A program made the position numbers and the translations under genes. A DNA stretch of 36,652 nt, from the NCBI GenBank assembly GCA_034506315.1, contig JAPDPT010000005.1, positions 1-36,652 on the forward strand, in the 5' to 3' direction. This stretch comes from a candidate division KSB1 bacterium (GTDB lineage Bacteria; Zhuqueibacterota; Zhuqueibacteria; Oleimicrobiales; Geothermoviventaceae). The notes beneath the pieces are model-generated. The model made no database searches. It was not told the origin of the DNA and saw only the letters and a program-made list of their open reading frames with translations. This document shows positions 29,481-36,652 of the stretch, in pieces. Each line of letters starts with the position of its first letter. Position 1 is the stretch's first letter.

Positions 29481-30014
29481 TCAGGAAATGACCAAACCTC
29501 TCAGTCTGGACCGAAGATCCGGAGGCAAGACCTCTTGCAGGCTGATCTTGCGATCGGCGTACAGATTGTAGGCATCCACTAGTTCCGATAGCTCCTTGAG
29601 GCAACTGTTCACTTCCTCCTGGGCCGGGCGCTCGGCCATTACCTCGCGCAGTTTGAGAATCTGATCCCCGATCTTGTCGAAGTAATACGCCGTCATGCTC
29701 GTATTGATGAGCTCCTGGACCTTCTGCCTGACCTCGTTCTCCTTGCCGACCACCTCTTGTAAGGTGTTCTTCAGATGATATAGGTTGAGCTCTTTGACGA
29801 GCTTGGTATCGACCCCAAGGTAAATAAAGAGCGAGGGCCGCTTGCGGTAGTAATCCGTTTTCATCGCGATGTTGGTGAGGATGTATTGCTCCACGATCAC
29901 CCGTTCGCCGAAACTCAGCTCGCGGTGCGAGGAATACTTGAGGGAGTTCGCCTCCTTGCTGTACTCGACCTGCACCATCAGGTCCGAGAACGCGAAATAG
30001 AGAAGCTCCTTCAT
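29481..30014 (-). CDS. unrecognised 177-residue protein
   Basis: I do not recognise a family. The protein lacks a signal peptide and membrane segment. The first 90 residues look mixed alpha/beta (LLYFAFSDLMVQVEYS, FGERVIVEQYILTNIAM, RPSLFIYLGVDTKLVKELNLY). The second half is helical and charged (TLQEVVGKENEVRQKVQELIN and LKELSELVDAYNLYADRKISLQEV). It is Tyr-rich and less GC-biased in its codons than the neighbours, though still plausibly native. The ATG at 30014 has only a weak ribosome site. It precedes the barrel-TPR gene by 37 bases, probably in one transcript, and a 286-base gap lies upstream. Confidence 0.7.
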   Translation of the reverse strand: MKELLYFAFSDLMVQVEYSKEANSLKYSSHRELSFGERVIVEQYILTNIAMKTDYYRKRPSLFIYLGVDTKLVKELNLYHLKNTLQEVVGKENEVRQKVQELINTSMTAYYFDKIGDQILKLREVMAERPAQEEVNSCLKELSELVDAYNLYADRKISLQEVLPPDLRSRLRGLVIS

Positions 30015-30114
30015 CTGACCGATCCGATCTGGTTCGTGCGTCTGGATTCGCCCCAGCTCCCTGCTATCTACCTACCTCCCCTCTCCCGCCCATGCAGAAA
30101 TCACCGCGAGCCCA

Positions 30115-30131
30115 ATCCAAGAAGCGTGCCA
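30115..30131 (-). promoter_or_regulatory. sigma-54-like promoter motif (weak)
   Basis: On the minus strand TGGCACGCTTCTTGGA resembles the sigma-54 consensus TGGCACG-N4-TTGCA, but the critical -12 C is G. It lies about 100 bases before the 177-residue gene in the window's longest gene-free stretch (30015-30300). I see no other motif there. Confidence 0.2.
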
Positions 30132-30300
30132 CAGATGGGTAATCCGGACAGCCAACTGGTACGGCTATGGCCTCACCGCTGCTCGCCTGGTTTCTCCTTC
30201 GACCTTGCGGGCGTCCTGATCGGTTTCAGTGTTTCGCAACGGTGCGGGCAGCCTCGCCGACCGTGCGCTCCGAGTCAACCCCTTCCCCCTCCGAACCGGA

Positions 30301-31137
30301 CTATTCCTCGGCTCCGGTCGATCGGGTGGCGACGACCAGGACGAAGTTCAGAAACTGCCAGGCAGTGGAGACTCGGCGGAAGCCGACCTGTCGCATCATC
30401 TCGAGCCGGTGGTTCCACGGCACGGCGTAGCGACGCGGCCCCTTCTCCGCCAGATCCGTGAGCACGGCCAGTTCTTCTTCACTTACCCTCCGCTTGGCCA
30501 CCGCATCGGAAATCAGCCGGTACTCGAGGCTCCGAAACACCTGATTGATCCTTGGCTCCTCGGCCGCCAGGAATTCGATCGTGAGCAGCTGCCCGCCCGG
30601 CTGCAAGTTGGAGAACGCCGCTTCGAGCAGCTTTCTTTGCGCTTCAGGCGCGAGATATTCCAGCACGTACGGACAGACAACCGCATGGCAGGGGCCAAGT
30701 TCCTGAGGCCAGCCGTCCGATAAGTCATGCCGAAGCACACGCACCCTCGGCGCGAACGGGGAGAGCTTCGTGCGCGCCACCTCCAGCATGGCCTCCGACA
30801 CGTCGACCCCGACAATCTCGGCTCGCGGAAAGGCCTGAGCCAATCGCCGGAGCACCTCCCCCGTCCCGCAACCCAATTCGGCAACCCGTATCTCCGCGTC
30901 CTGAGGGTATGGAATCAGCGCTACCAGAAGGTCAAGCGCTTCCTCGTATTTCGGGACCACCTGCGGGAAGATGCGATCGTAAATCGGAGCAAGGCGCGCG
31001 AACGGATCTCCCGCCCCTCCCCCGACGGGGCCCTTTTCCCCCTTCTCGGGCGCCTGCTCTGCGCTTCGCCCCTTATTCCTTGGAGTCGTGTGTCGCGACT
31101 CCTCTCCCGCCGGACCCAAGCTCGTCGCTCCTCGCAT
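30301..31137 (-). CDS. SAM-dependent class I methyltransferase
   Basis: This 278-residue protein has a Rossmann-fold methyltransferase core. Motif I is VAELGCGTGEVLRRL (about 85-99), motif II is IVGVDVSEAMLEVAR, followed by VLRHDLSDGWP and a motif IV-like CHAVVCPYVLEYL. LQPGGQLLTIEFL is motif VI. About 45 N-terminal residues are a low-complexity charged and Gly-rich extension. DPFARLAPIYDRIFP resembles the start of UbiE/MenG-type enzymes, so a small-molecule substrate is likely, but I cannot name it. The ATG lies eight bases after the shikimate kinase stop, so the two are co-translated. Confidence 0.85.
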   Translation of the reverse strand: MRGATSLGPAGEESRHTTPRNKGRSAEQAPEKGEKGPVGGGAGDPFARLAPIYDRIFPQVVPKYEEALDLLVALIPYPQDAEIRVAELGCGTGEVLRRLAQAFPRAEIVGVDVSEAMLEVARTKLSPFAPRVRVLRHDLSDGWPQELGPCHAVVCPYVLEYLAPEAQRKLLEAAFSNLQPGGQLLTIEFLAAEEPRINQVFRSLEYRLISDAVAKRRVSEEELAVLTDLAEKGPRRYAVPWNHRLEMMRQVGFRRVSTAWQFLNFVLVVATRSTGAEE

Positions 31138-31145
31138 CCGCCCCT

Positions 31146-31718
31146 TTATCCCCCAGCTGCCAACAGAGGAAAATTGCGTATCCGGAGCTGATGGAGAATC
31201 TGGTCAACCGCCTCCTCAGGGGAAATCTCTGTGGTGTCGACCACGATATCCGCCAGTTCATACTGGGGCAGGCGCAGATCGAGAATCGCCTTCATGCGCT
31301 CCTGCAAGGTCTCGCGCCCGGGCAAACCCTGTCCCAAAGACTCGGTGAGCCACAGACGGGCCCACCGCTCCTGCTCCTCTGTGCGGCGCCAGAGCTCCTC
31401 GTAGCTGGCCGCCAGCCACACCAGGATCCCGTGCCGACGGATGATTTCCCGGCTTCTCGGATATGTGAGCGTGCCTGCGCCGAGAGCGACCACGCAGGGA
31501 GGCCGTAGGCCTACCTCCGCAAGGATCTCCGCCTCCACTGTGCGGTAGAAAAGCTCCCCGTGCTCAACAAGGACCTGCTCCACCGGTCGACCCAGGCGGG
31601 CCTCCAGGAGCAGGTCCAGATCGAGAAACGGCACTCCCATCCGCTGGGCCAGAAGCTGCCCCACCGTGGATTTTCCCGCCGACAGGAATCCCGTCAAGAA
31701 CAGAATATCCTGCCCCAT
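31146..31718 (-). CDS. aroK: shikimate kinase
   Basis: The 190 residues start at the ATG at 31718, preceded by a perfect GGAGGTAAA; longer open-frame starts lack one. It phosphorylates shikimate in aromatic amino-acid synthesis. The P-loop GFLSAGKST (10-18), FLDLDLLLE (Asp33, Asp35), FYRTVEAEIL (Arg59, Glu62) and the C-terminal LRLPQYELAD are typical. The usual GGG shikimate-binding loop reads ALGAGTL, an Ala for the middle Gly, and the lid arginines are arranged unusually (ERWARLWLTES). No other aro gene is near. Gluconate kinase is an alternative but less likely given the shikimate-type motifs. Confidence 0.85.
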   Translation of the reverse strand: MGQDILFLTGFLSAGKSTVGQLLAQRMGVPFLDLDLLLEARLGRPVEQVLVEHGELFYRTVEAEILAEVGLRPPCVVALGAGTLTYPRSREIIRRHGILVWLAASYEELWRRTEEQERWARLWLTESLGQGLPGRETLQERMKAILDLRLPQYELADIVVDTTEISPEEAVDQILHQLRIRNFPLLAAGG

Positions 31719-31751
31719 TTTACCTCCGCCCCCTGGGTCCGCGCGCGGGAA

Positions 31752-31787
31752 GGTCGTGACATTCCCGCGGGCTGGTCTTACACGACC
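31752..31787 (-). repeat. inverted repeat in shikimate kinase leader (proximal)
   Basis: GGTCGTG (31752-31758) and CACGACC (31781-31787) form a perfect 7-bp inverted repeat around 22 bases that include the palindrome CCCGCGGG. It lies 34 bases upstream of the aroK start and could be an operator or RNA hairpin. Confidence 0.55.
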
Positions 31788-31815
31788 TCCTGCTCGCTCT
31801 TCTTTTTTCGGCTCA

Positions 31816-31874
31816 CTCGGCGCGGGAGTAAATTCGCCTGCCAGCAATGCCCATCTTGTCCCTTCCGCGCCGAG
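31816..31874 (-). repeat. inverted repeat after the MDR dehydrogenase gene (distal)
   Basis: CTCGGCGCGG (31816-31825) and CCGCGCCGAG (31865-31874) form a perfect 10-bp inverted repeat with a 39-base loop. It begins 12 bases past the dehydrogenase stop. No T-tract follows on the minus strand, so a simple terminator is unlikely. Confidence 0.6.
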
Positions 31875-31886
31875 CCCCTACCCCGT

Positions 31887-32846
31887 CTACCACCCTTCGT
31901 TTCGGAGAAGAACTTTCAGCGCGCCCGCCTCTTGCGCCTTCGCGAAAGCCTCCAGACCTCGGGAGAGCGGGAACGTTCCGCTCACCAACGGCCGTGTGCG
32001 AACGCCTTCTCGCACAAGCAATCGCAGCGCGGGTTCGAAAGGCCCGCACCGCGAGCCCACCACCTGCACCTCATCCACGACGAGGCGAGAGGTGTCCACA
32101 CACGGCTTCTCCGCGTAGGTGCTCTTCAGCACGATTGTGCCCCGCGGACGAACCAGGCGGATCGCCCGTTCCAATCCTGCAGGAGAACCGCTGGCCTCCA
32201 CCACCAGAGGGTACTGTTTGTCGGATAAGGCGTCTGAGTCCACGGGCTTGGCCCCGAAGGACTCGGCCACGGCCAGTTTGTGCCTGTGTTTGCCCACGAT
32301 GTGGACGTTCGCTCCGGTGAGGAGCAGCACCTGAGCGGCGAGCAGACCGAGCTTCCCGTCGCCGATCACGCACACAAGGCTCCCCGGGGCCACCCGGACC
32401 TGCTCAAGAATCTCCAGGCTGGCTGCCAAAGGCTCGGTGAACACGGCCACCTCATCGTCCAGATCGGCGGGCACACGGTGGAGGTTGCGGACGGGCAGCG
32501 TCAGGTACTCCGCAAAGCAGCCGTCCTTGCCGGCGATTCCCAGAACTGTGCGGTTCGGGCAGTGTCGCTGCAAGTCGCGCTGGCAATACCAGCAGGCGCC
32601 ACACGCCAGGTTGATCTCTCCGACGACGCGTGCGCCCACCCACTCCTCATTGCCCGGCGCTTCGATCACCTCACCCACGAACTCATGGCCTAAGGTTCCC
32701 CGAAACCCGAAATAGCCGCGGGTTATCTCGAGGTCCGTGTTGCAGATCCCTGCCACCCGCATCCGGATGAGGGCTTCTCCCTGGCGGGGACGTGGCACAT
32801 CGACTTCCCGAAGCTTCAGGGTTCCATCGAATTGCAGGGCTAACAT
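31887..32846 (-). CDS. zinc-dependent medium-chain alcohol-type dehydrogenase
   Basis: The product is 319 residues from the ATG at 32846, with GAGGCCCGAGA upstream; the longer frame overlaps the TPR gene. Catalytic zinc ligands are Cys35 (AGICNTDLE), His54-Glu55 (LGHEFVG) and Glu138 (FTEPLAAS). Structural zinc ligands are Cys82, Cys85, Cys88 and Cys96. The NAD(P) loop is VIGDGKLGLLA (160-170). The short length and GICNTDLEITRGYFGFRGTLG-type segment (split here) fit the cd08242-like MDR group rather than classical ethanol dehydrogenases. The substrate is an alcohol or polyol, not identified. It is 22 bases after the TPR gene. Confidence 0.9.
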   Translation of the reverse strand: MLALQFDGTLKLREVDVPRPRQGEALIRMRVAGICNTDLEITRGYFGFRGTLGHEFVGEVIEAPGNEEWVGARVVGEINLACGACWYCQRDLQRHCPNRTVLGIAGKDGCFAEYLTLPVRNLHRVPADLDDEVAVFTEPLAASLEILEQVRVAPGSLVCVIGDGKLGLLAAQVLLLTGANVHIVGKHRHKLAVAESFGAKPVDSDALSDKQYPLVVEASGSPAGLERAIRLVRPRGTIVLKSTYAEKPCVDTSRLVVDEVQVVGSRCGPFEPALRLLVREGVRTRPLVSGTFPLSRGLEAFAKAQEAGALKVLLRNEGW

Positions 32847-32868
32847 TCTCGGGCCTCGATCTCCGGCT

Positions 32869-34200
32869 TCATTTCTGGTGTCGGGACCCGCGTCTCTGAA
32901 CTTTCCTCTTCGGCCCCGCAAACGCCTCGTCGGTCGCAAGGGCAGAGTTGTCGCCGGCCGCCACACGCTCGAGTTCTTCCACGCGCCGCCGCGTCAGCTC
33001 GATATGTTTAACCATCGACTTCGGCGCCAGCTCCAGGAAACGCCGGTAGGCGTGAATTGCCTCGCTGCTCTTACCCAGGGAGTCGTACGCAAGACCGAGA
33101 TTGATCCATGCCTCGTGGTATTCGGGCCGTAAGGTGATGGCTTTGAGATAGCTCTCGATGGCTTTCTTCGTCTTCCCCAACTTGCTGAGGGCAATGCCCC
33201 GATTGTTCCAGGCCTCTGGATACTCCGGGCGCAGGCGGACGACGAGTTCGTAGTAGTGCAAAGCCTCCTCCACCCTTCCCATGCGATTGAGGGCATTGGC
33301 CAGGTGGAAATAGGCCGCGTGATGTTTGGGATTGCGACGGACCGCGCCTTCCAGGTAGGGGAGGGCCTCCTCCCGCCGCTCCTGACGGATCAGAACCAGG
33401 CTTTTCTCGAAGAGCAGCTCCGGGTTCTCCGGATCCAGCTCTAATCCCTGGTCCAGAGCTTCTGCCGCTTCCTCCAGCTGGCCGAGGCGCCGGAGGACCC
33501 TTCCCATCAGGAGGAAGACCGCGGCGTTCGCCGGTTCTTTCTCCACCACTTTCCGGTAGGCGCTGAGCGCCCCGGACAGGTCGCGCAGCCGATCGAGGGC
33601 CAAGGCGCGGTTCTGCCAGGCCTCGGCAGACTCCTCGTCGAGAGAGATGGCCAGGTCGGCGTAGCGTACCGCGTCCTCCAACTTCTCCAGTTCCAGACAG
33701 ACGGCCGAGGCGTTCACGTAGGCGGCCACCGATGGTACCCACCGGCCCGAGAGGTCGTATTTCGATAGGGCATCGAGGTAGCGCCCTTCCAGGTAGGAGT
33801 CGTTTCCGGACTTCCAGAGCTCCAGAGCCTGCAGCCCCTCTGTGACTTCTTCGGTCTCCCGCCCAGCGACCTCGGCCCGGAGTTCGCCCTCCTCAGAGAT
33901 CATCCGATAAAAAACCCCCGCGCGCGGGATCCGACGGCCTCGCCTCGTCCTCCCAGCGTGAAAGTCGTAGACGACAACCCCTGCGTTCACGCAGAGTACG
34001 AGCGACACAACGGCCATGGCCGAGAACGCAAGCACCTCGGGGCCGGTCCCGTACGGACCCAGCGCCGCTGCCACGGCCACAGCGACCACGCCAGCGAACT
34101 CGACCCACGCTAACCACATCCTGCCTCCCCGCGCCGCGTGGACCGCCAGCACGGCAAGGCAAACGGCGATCAGGATCCCGACGGCGGTCAGGGCCGACAT
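32869..34200 (-). CDS. membrane TPR-repeat protein
   Basis: The 443-residue product starts at the ATG at 34200, preceded by GGGGAGGTGAA. This site is in the last codons of the glycosylase gene, whose stop is one base away. Three transmembrane helices span about 4-22, 30-48 and 56-78 (LTAVGILIAVCLAVLAV, WVEFAGVVAVAVAAAL, VLAFSAMAVVSLVLCVNAGVVV). A basic loop follows, then about eight TPRs from about residue 120 to 420 (for example AWNNRGIALSKLGKTKKAIESYLKAI). The last 40 residues are charged and basic. It probably gathers partners at the inner membrane. Function unknown. Confidence 0.88.
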   Translation of the reverse strand: MSALTAVGILIAVCLAVLAVHAARGGRMWLAWVEFAGVVAVAVAAALGPYGTGPEVLAFSAMAVVSLVLCVNAGVVVYDFHAGRTRRGRRIPRAGVFYRMISEEGELRAEVAGRETEEVTEGLQALELWKSGNDSYLEGRYLDALSKYDLSGRWVPSVAAYVNASAVCLELEKLEDAVRYADLAISLDEESAEAWQNRALALDRLRDLSGALSAYRKVVEKEPANAAVFLLMGRVLRRLGQLEEAAEALDQGLELDPENPELLFEKSLVLIRQERREEALPYLEGAVRRNPKHHAAYFHLANALNRMGRVEEALHYYELVVRLRPEYPEAWNNRGIALSKLGKTKKAIESYLKAITLRPEYHEAWINLGLAYDSLGKSSEAIHAYRRFLELAPKSMVKHIELTRRRVEELERVAAGDNSALATDEAFAGPKRKVQRRGSRHQK

Positions 34201-34201
34201 T

Positions 34202-34903
34202 TCACCTCCCCTTCGCCTTGGGCCGGAGTCCCCCGCTTCCCTCCACACGGGGGTAGATGACCAGAGGACAAGATTCGCACCTGGCCTGTCGTCGGCAGAA
34301 GTGCTGACCAATGTAGACGAGAAGGGCGTGAAATTCGCCAAGGAGCGAAGCATCCGCGGGCAAGCTGCCCTCCACTTCCCGGCGGATCTCGTCGTACTCG
34401 GCGCCCGGAGTGGCCCAGCCATGGCGGGCGAAGATGCGACGGGTGTAGGCATCCACTACAAACACCGGCTTGCCGAGGGCGTAGGCGAGGATGGAATCGG
34501 CCGTCTCCCGTCCGATCCCGCGGATGCGCAGAAGCTTCTCCCTTAGTACCGCTGGATCCTCGCATTTCATGGCCTCGACGGAGCCACCGTACTCCTCGAG
34601 GAAAAAGCGGGCGAAGGCTCTCAGTCGCTCCGCCTTCTGGTTGTAGTAGCCCGCGGCCCGAATGGTGTCGGCCAGATTGGCCTGGTCCATCGCTGCGATG
34701 GACTCTGGCCTGAGCGCGCCTTTCTGCTTTAGGGCCAAGATCGCCTTTTCGACATTCTTCCAATTGGTGTTCTGCGTTAAGATAGCGCCTACCATTACCT
34801 CGAAAGGGGACTCCGCCGGCCACCAGTTTCTTGGCCCGACCGCCTGGTAGAGCCGGGAGTAAACTTCGAGCCACCGATCCCCGCGACTGCCCCGAGGTCC
34901 CAT
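34202..34903 (-). CDS. endonuclease III-related DNA glycosylase (COG2231/MagIII-like)
   Basis: The 233 residues start at the ATG at 34903, 16 bases after the propeller stop; the open frame further upstream lies inside that gene. The HhH-GPD fold is clear: FEVMVGAILTQNTNWKNVEKAI (about 34-55), hairpin LRIRGIGRETADSI (125-138) and catalytic Asp151 in VFVVDAYTRR. The Lys that makes endonuclease III bifunctional is Glu133 here, so it should be a monofunctional base glycosylase, like MagIII-type 3-methyladenine glycosylases. The C-terminal iron-sulfur loop has only Cys203, Cys209 and Cys212, missing a fourth Cys. The substrate is a damaged base, not known. Confidence 0.88.
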   Translation of the reverse strand: MGPRGSRGDRWLEVYSRLYQAVGPRNWWPAESPFEVMVGAILTQNTNWKNVEKAILALKQKGALRPESIAAMDQANLADTIRAAGYYNQKAERLRAFARFFLEEYGGSVEAMKCEDPAVLREKLLRIRGIGRETADSILAYALGKPVFVVDAYTRRIFARHGWATPGAEYDEIRREVEGSLPADASLLGEFHALLVYIGQHFCRRQARCESCPLVIYPRVEGSGGLRPKAKGR

Positions 34904-34919
34904 CTCCGTTCCGCGCAGC

Positions 34920-35957
34920 CTAATGGGCAAGCTCCGCAAGCTGCAAGCGGCCGCTGGCCTCGTCGACGTAAACAAGGCGCCGGCCGTCCGGGGCCCAGCA
35001 AGGGTCTCTCTCGATCTGATCTTGGGTGCTAGTGAGCCGATAAGTGATCTTTGATGGGACATGGTAGAGAACGAGATCCGACTGCTGAATGCGCAAACCG
35101 TTCTCCGTGGACTCGACCCAGGCGATGAGGTCGCCCCGTGGCGACCAGACGGGGTCGTGCCCTCTGCCCAGCGGATGTCCTTCCCGGCGCTCCAAATCGA
35201 GGATCCGCAGGGTATCGCTCCCCAATGTCTCCACGGCAACGTACCTGCCACCGGGGGACAAACTCGCGTTCAGCACCGGTGCCGTCAGCGGCCACTCCGA
35301 AATCACAAGGCCAGACAAATCCTCCCGCCCGATGCGCAGGCCTTTTGCGACCGGAAGGAGCATCGTGCACGCTGGGCCTCTCCTTGACGAAGTCTGCCCC
35401 GGGGGCGATTCAACGGCGATCCCTCCCCTATCGGCTCGCACACCAAAAAACACGACGGAATCGCCGATCGCCACTGCGATCCTTCGGGACGTGCTGCAGC
35501 ACACGGGCGGCGAGAGCGAAAGCGACGTCTCCAGAAGGGAACGCGCGGCTCCGGCCTTTACGTCCAGGACCTGGAGGGACAGGATCCGTTTGGCGCCCAC
35601 GTACTGGACGGATCGGTAGGCAATGAGGCGGGAACTATCGCACCAGCAGAAGGCTGAACCCACTCCCAGTGCTTCCGTCAGTTTACGCAATCCGCTACCG
35701 TCAGGGCGGAGAAGCCAGAGGGAATTGTTGTCGGACGAGACGGCTGCAATCGCGCTCCCGTCCGGCGACCACCGCGGGTGCCGGAGGGGCACGCTTCCGT
35801 CCGTGATGCACACGCCCACGTTCACCACTTGCAGGACTACCCCCTCCCTCTGCTGCGCACCAGGCCTTTCCTTCCCACACGAAACGGCCGTCCCCGCGCT
35901 GCACAGCGACAGAATGCAGACCACTCGCCGTACCGTTTCTCCCAGGGTCCAGCCCAT
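34920..35957 (-). CDS. exported PD40/TolB-like beta-propeller protein
   Basis: This 345-residue protein has an N-terminal hydrophobic segment (about 9-26, VVCILSLCSAGTAVSC). Cys27 may be lipidated, though the box AVSC is imperfect. Propeller repeats follow: HPRWSPDGSAIAAVSSDN, LSPGGRYVAVETLG, DPVWSPRGDLIAWVES and DPCWAPDGRRLVYVDEAS, typical of PD40/WD40-like blades. It lies 12 bases after the amidohydrolase stop. Ribosome site before 35957 is weak. The mature protein has several cysteines (CWC, VCC) that could form disulfides. Function unknown. Confidence 0.82.
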   Translation of the reverse strand: MGWTLGETVRRVVCILSLCSAGTAVSCGKERPGAQQREGVVLQVVNVGVCITDGSVPLRHPRWSPDGSAIAAVSSDNNSLWLLRPDGSGLRKLTEALGVGSAFCWCDSSRLIAYRSVQYVGAKRILSLQVLDVKAGAARSLLETSLSLSPPVCCSTSRRIAVAIGDSVVFFGVRADRGGIAVESPPGQTSSRRGPACTMLLPVAKGLRIGREDLSGLVISEWPLTAPVLNASLSPGGRYVAVETLGSDTLRILDLERREGHPLGRGHDPVWSPRGDLIAWVESTENGLRIQQSDLVLYHVPSKITYRLTSTQDQIERDPCWAPDGRRLVYVDEASGRLQLAELAH

Positions 35958-35969
35958 ATCGACCGCAAG

Positions 35970-36652
35970 TTACCCAATTCGGCCCGGCATGTCAAGGGAA
36001 TTGATCCCCTGATCCCCCTGCGGGCGTTGCCGCGGGAGGTATTCGTTGGCTCGATGCACAATCCTCCCCGCGACAGCGGTGAGCACGACCTTTGCCCCCG
36101 GAATCTCCCGGGGTGGAATGCGGCTGAGATCTCTGTCGATGACCACGAAATCGGCCCACTTCCCCGGCTCGAGGGAGCCAAGGGTCCTTTCGGCAAAGCA
36201 AGCCCACGCCGCCTCTGTGGTGAACATTCGCAGCGCCTCCTCCAGGGAGACTCGCTGTTCCGGTAGCCAGCCGCCATCAGGAAACCCCCGCAGGTCCTGG
36301 CGCGTGACGGCCGCGTAGAGTCCGAGCAGAGGATTTGCGGACTCTACGGGTGCGTCGGAGCCGCCCGCGATGCGCGCCCCGGCGTCCAAGAGCCAGCGCC
36401 AAGCGTACGCCCCTTTGACCCGCTCCGGGCCCAGTCGACTCTCCGCCCACGGCATATCAGAGGTGGCGTGGGTTGGCTGCATCGAAGCAATAACCCCCAG
36501 GCGAGCGAACCGGGGCACATCCTCCGGTCTCAGGACCTGGGCATGCTCAATGCGGAGACGCGCATCCGGAACCGGCACCTCTTGAAGGGCACGCTCGTAC
36601 ACGTCCAGAACCATCCGATTGGCGCGGTCTCCGATCGCGTGGGTGCAGACCT
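35970..36652 (-). CDS. YtcJ-like amidohydrolase, C-terminal part (5' end off the window)
   Basis: The frame stays open to the window's right edge, so the gene begins outside. The visible 227 residues begin VCTHAIGDRANRM; the THAIGDRAN motif is a hallmark of YtcJ-type (Amidohydro_3) metal-dependent hydrolases. LRIEHAQVLRPEDV holds another metal-binding His, IAGGSDAPVE the catalytic Asp, and LGSLEPGKWADFVVIDRDL the returning beta-sandwich. The substrate is unknown; family members hydrolyse amides, carbamates or N-formyl groups. The stop is TAA at 35970, 12 bases before the propeller gene. An ATG at 36614 is internal and not a start. Confidence 0.93.
   Translation of the reverse strand, partial: VCTHAIGDRANRMVLDVYERALQEVPVPDARLRIEHAQVLRPEDVPRFARLGVIASMQPTHATSDMPWAESRLGPERVKGAYAWRWLLDAGARIAGGSDAPVESANPLLGLYAAVTRQDLRGFPDGGWLPEQRVSLEEALRMFTTEAAWACFAERTLGSLEPGKWADFVVIDRDLSRIPPREIPGAKVVLTAVAGRIVHRANEYLPRQRPQGDQGINSLDMPGRIG

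Noticed and set aside
34904..35251. Upstream extension of the glycosylase frame
   Set aside because: It lies within the propeller gene and does not resemble a HhH-GPD N-terminus.

Overview
The window looks like a chromosomal segment from a GC-rich, Gram-negative (diderm) bacterium. The evidence for two membranes is a pair of predicted outer-membrane barrels, several exported or lipoprotein-like proteins, and Tat-type signals. Gene content (a GH57 branching enzyme next to a DUF3467 protein, a COG2231-type DNA glycosylase, AmmeMemoRadiSam genes, a folP-cdaA pair) resembles thermophilic or candidate-phylum lineages such as the FCB group, KSB1 or Gemmatimonadota-like bacteria. That placement is inference; no rRNA gene is present to settle it. 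All genes but one lie on the minus strand, so transcription mostly runs from the right edge to the left.

Reading in the direction of transcription from the right edge: (a) 36652-30301 holds a truncated YtcJ-type amidohydrolase, a beta-propeller protein, a HhH-GPD DNA glycosylase, a membrane TPR protein, a zinc MDR dehydrogenase, shikimate kinase and a SAM-dependent methyltransferase. The leader before shikimate kinase contains two perfect inverted repeats. (b) 30014-26052 holds an unrecognised 177-residue protein, an outer-membrane barrel/coiled-coil/TPR fusion, and a receiver-PAS-GAF-like protein without an output domain. (c) 25880-21456 is a tightly overlapping cluster of DUF362 protein, radical SAM enzyme and Memo-AMMECR1 fusion, followed by a secreted nitroreductase. 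All four carry export or membrane-targeting signals; this is the most unusual part of the window. (d) 21401-10959 has a CAU-anticodon tRNA with its own promoter and a strong terminator, then tilS-hpt-ftsH-(TPR lipoprotein)-folP-cdaA-(Ntn hydrolase)-(transglutaminase). (e) 10744-7008 is a roughly 1064-residue exported multidomain protein whose stop overlaps the start of a D-lyxose isomerase. (f) The single plus-strand gene, an AMP-forming acyl-CoA ligase (5018-6928), sits between a divergent promoter region shared with dnaG and a terminator hairpin. (g) 4890-103 holds dnaG, then a DUF3467-GH57 branching enzyme pair with its own sigma-70 promoter, and a small outer-membrane protein.

The core genes cover replication priming, tRNA-Ile decoding, purine salvage, membrane proteolysis, folate, c-di-AMP and the shikimate pathway. 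They are interleaved with envelope proteins of uncertain role. No CRISPR array, insertion sequence, prophage gene, rRNA or plasmid origin was seen. No gene-free stretch exceeds 300 bases; the longest, 30015-30300, holds only a weak sigma-54-like motif.
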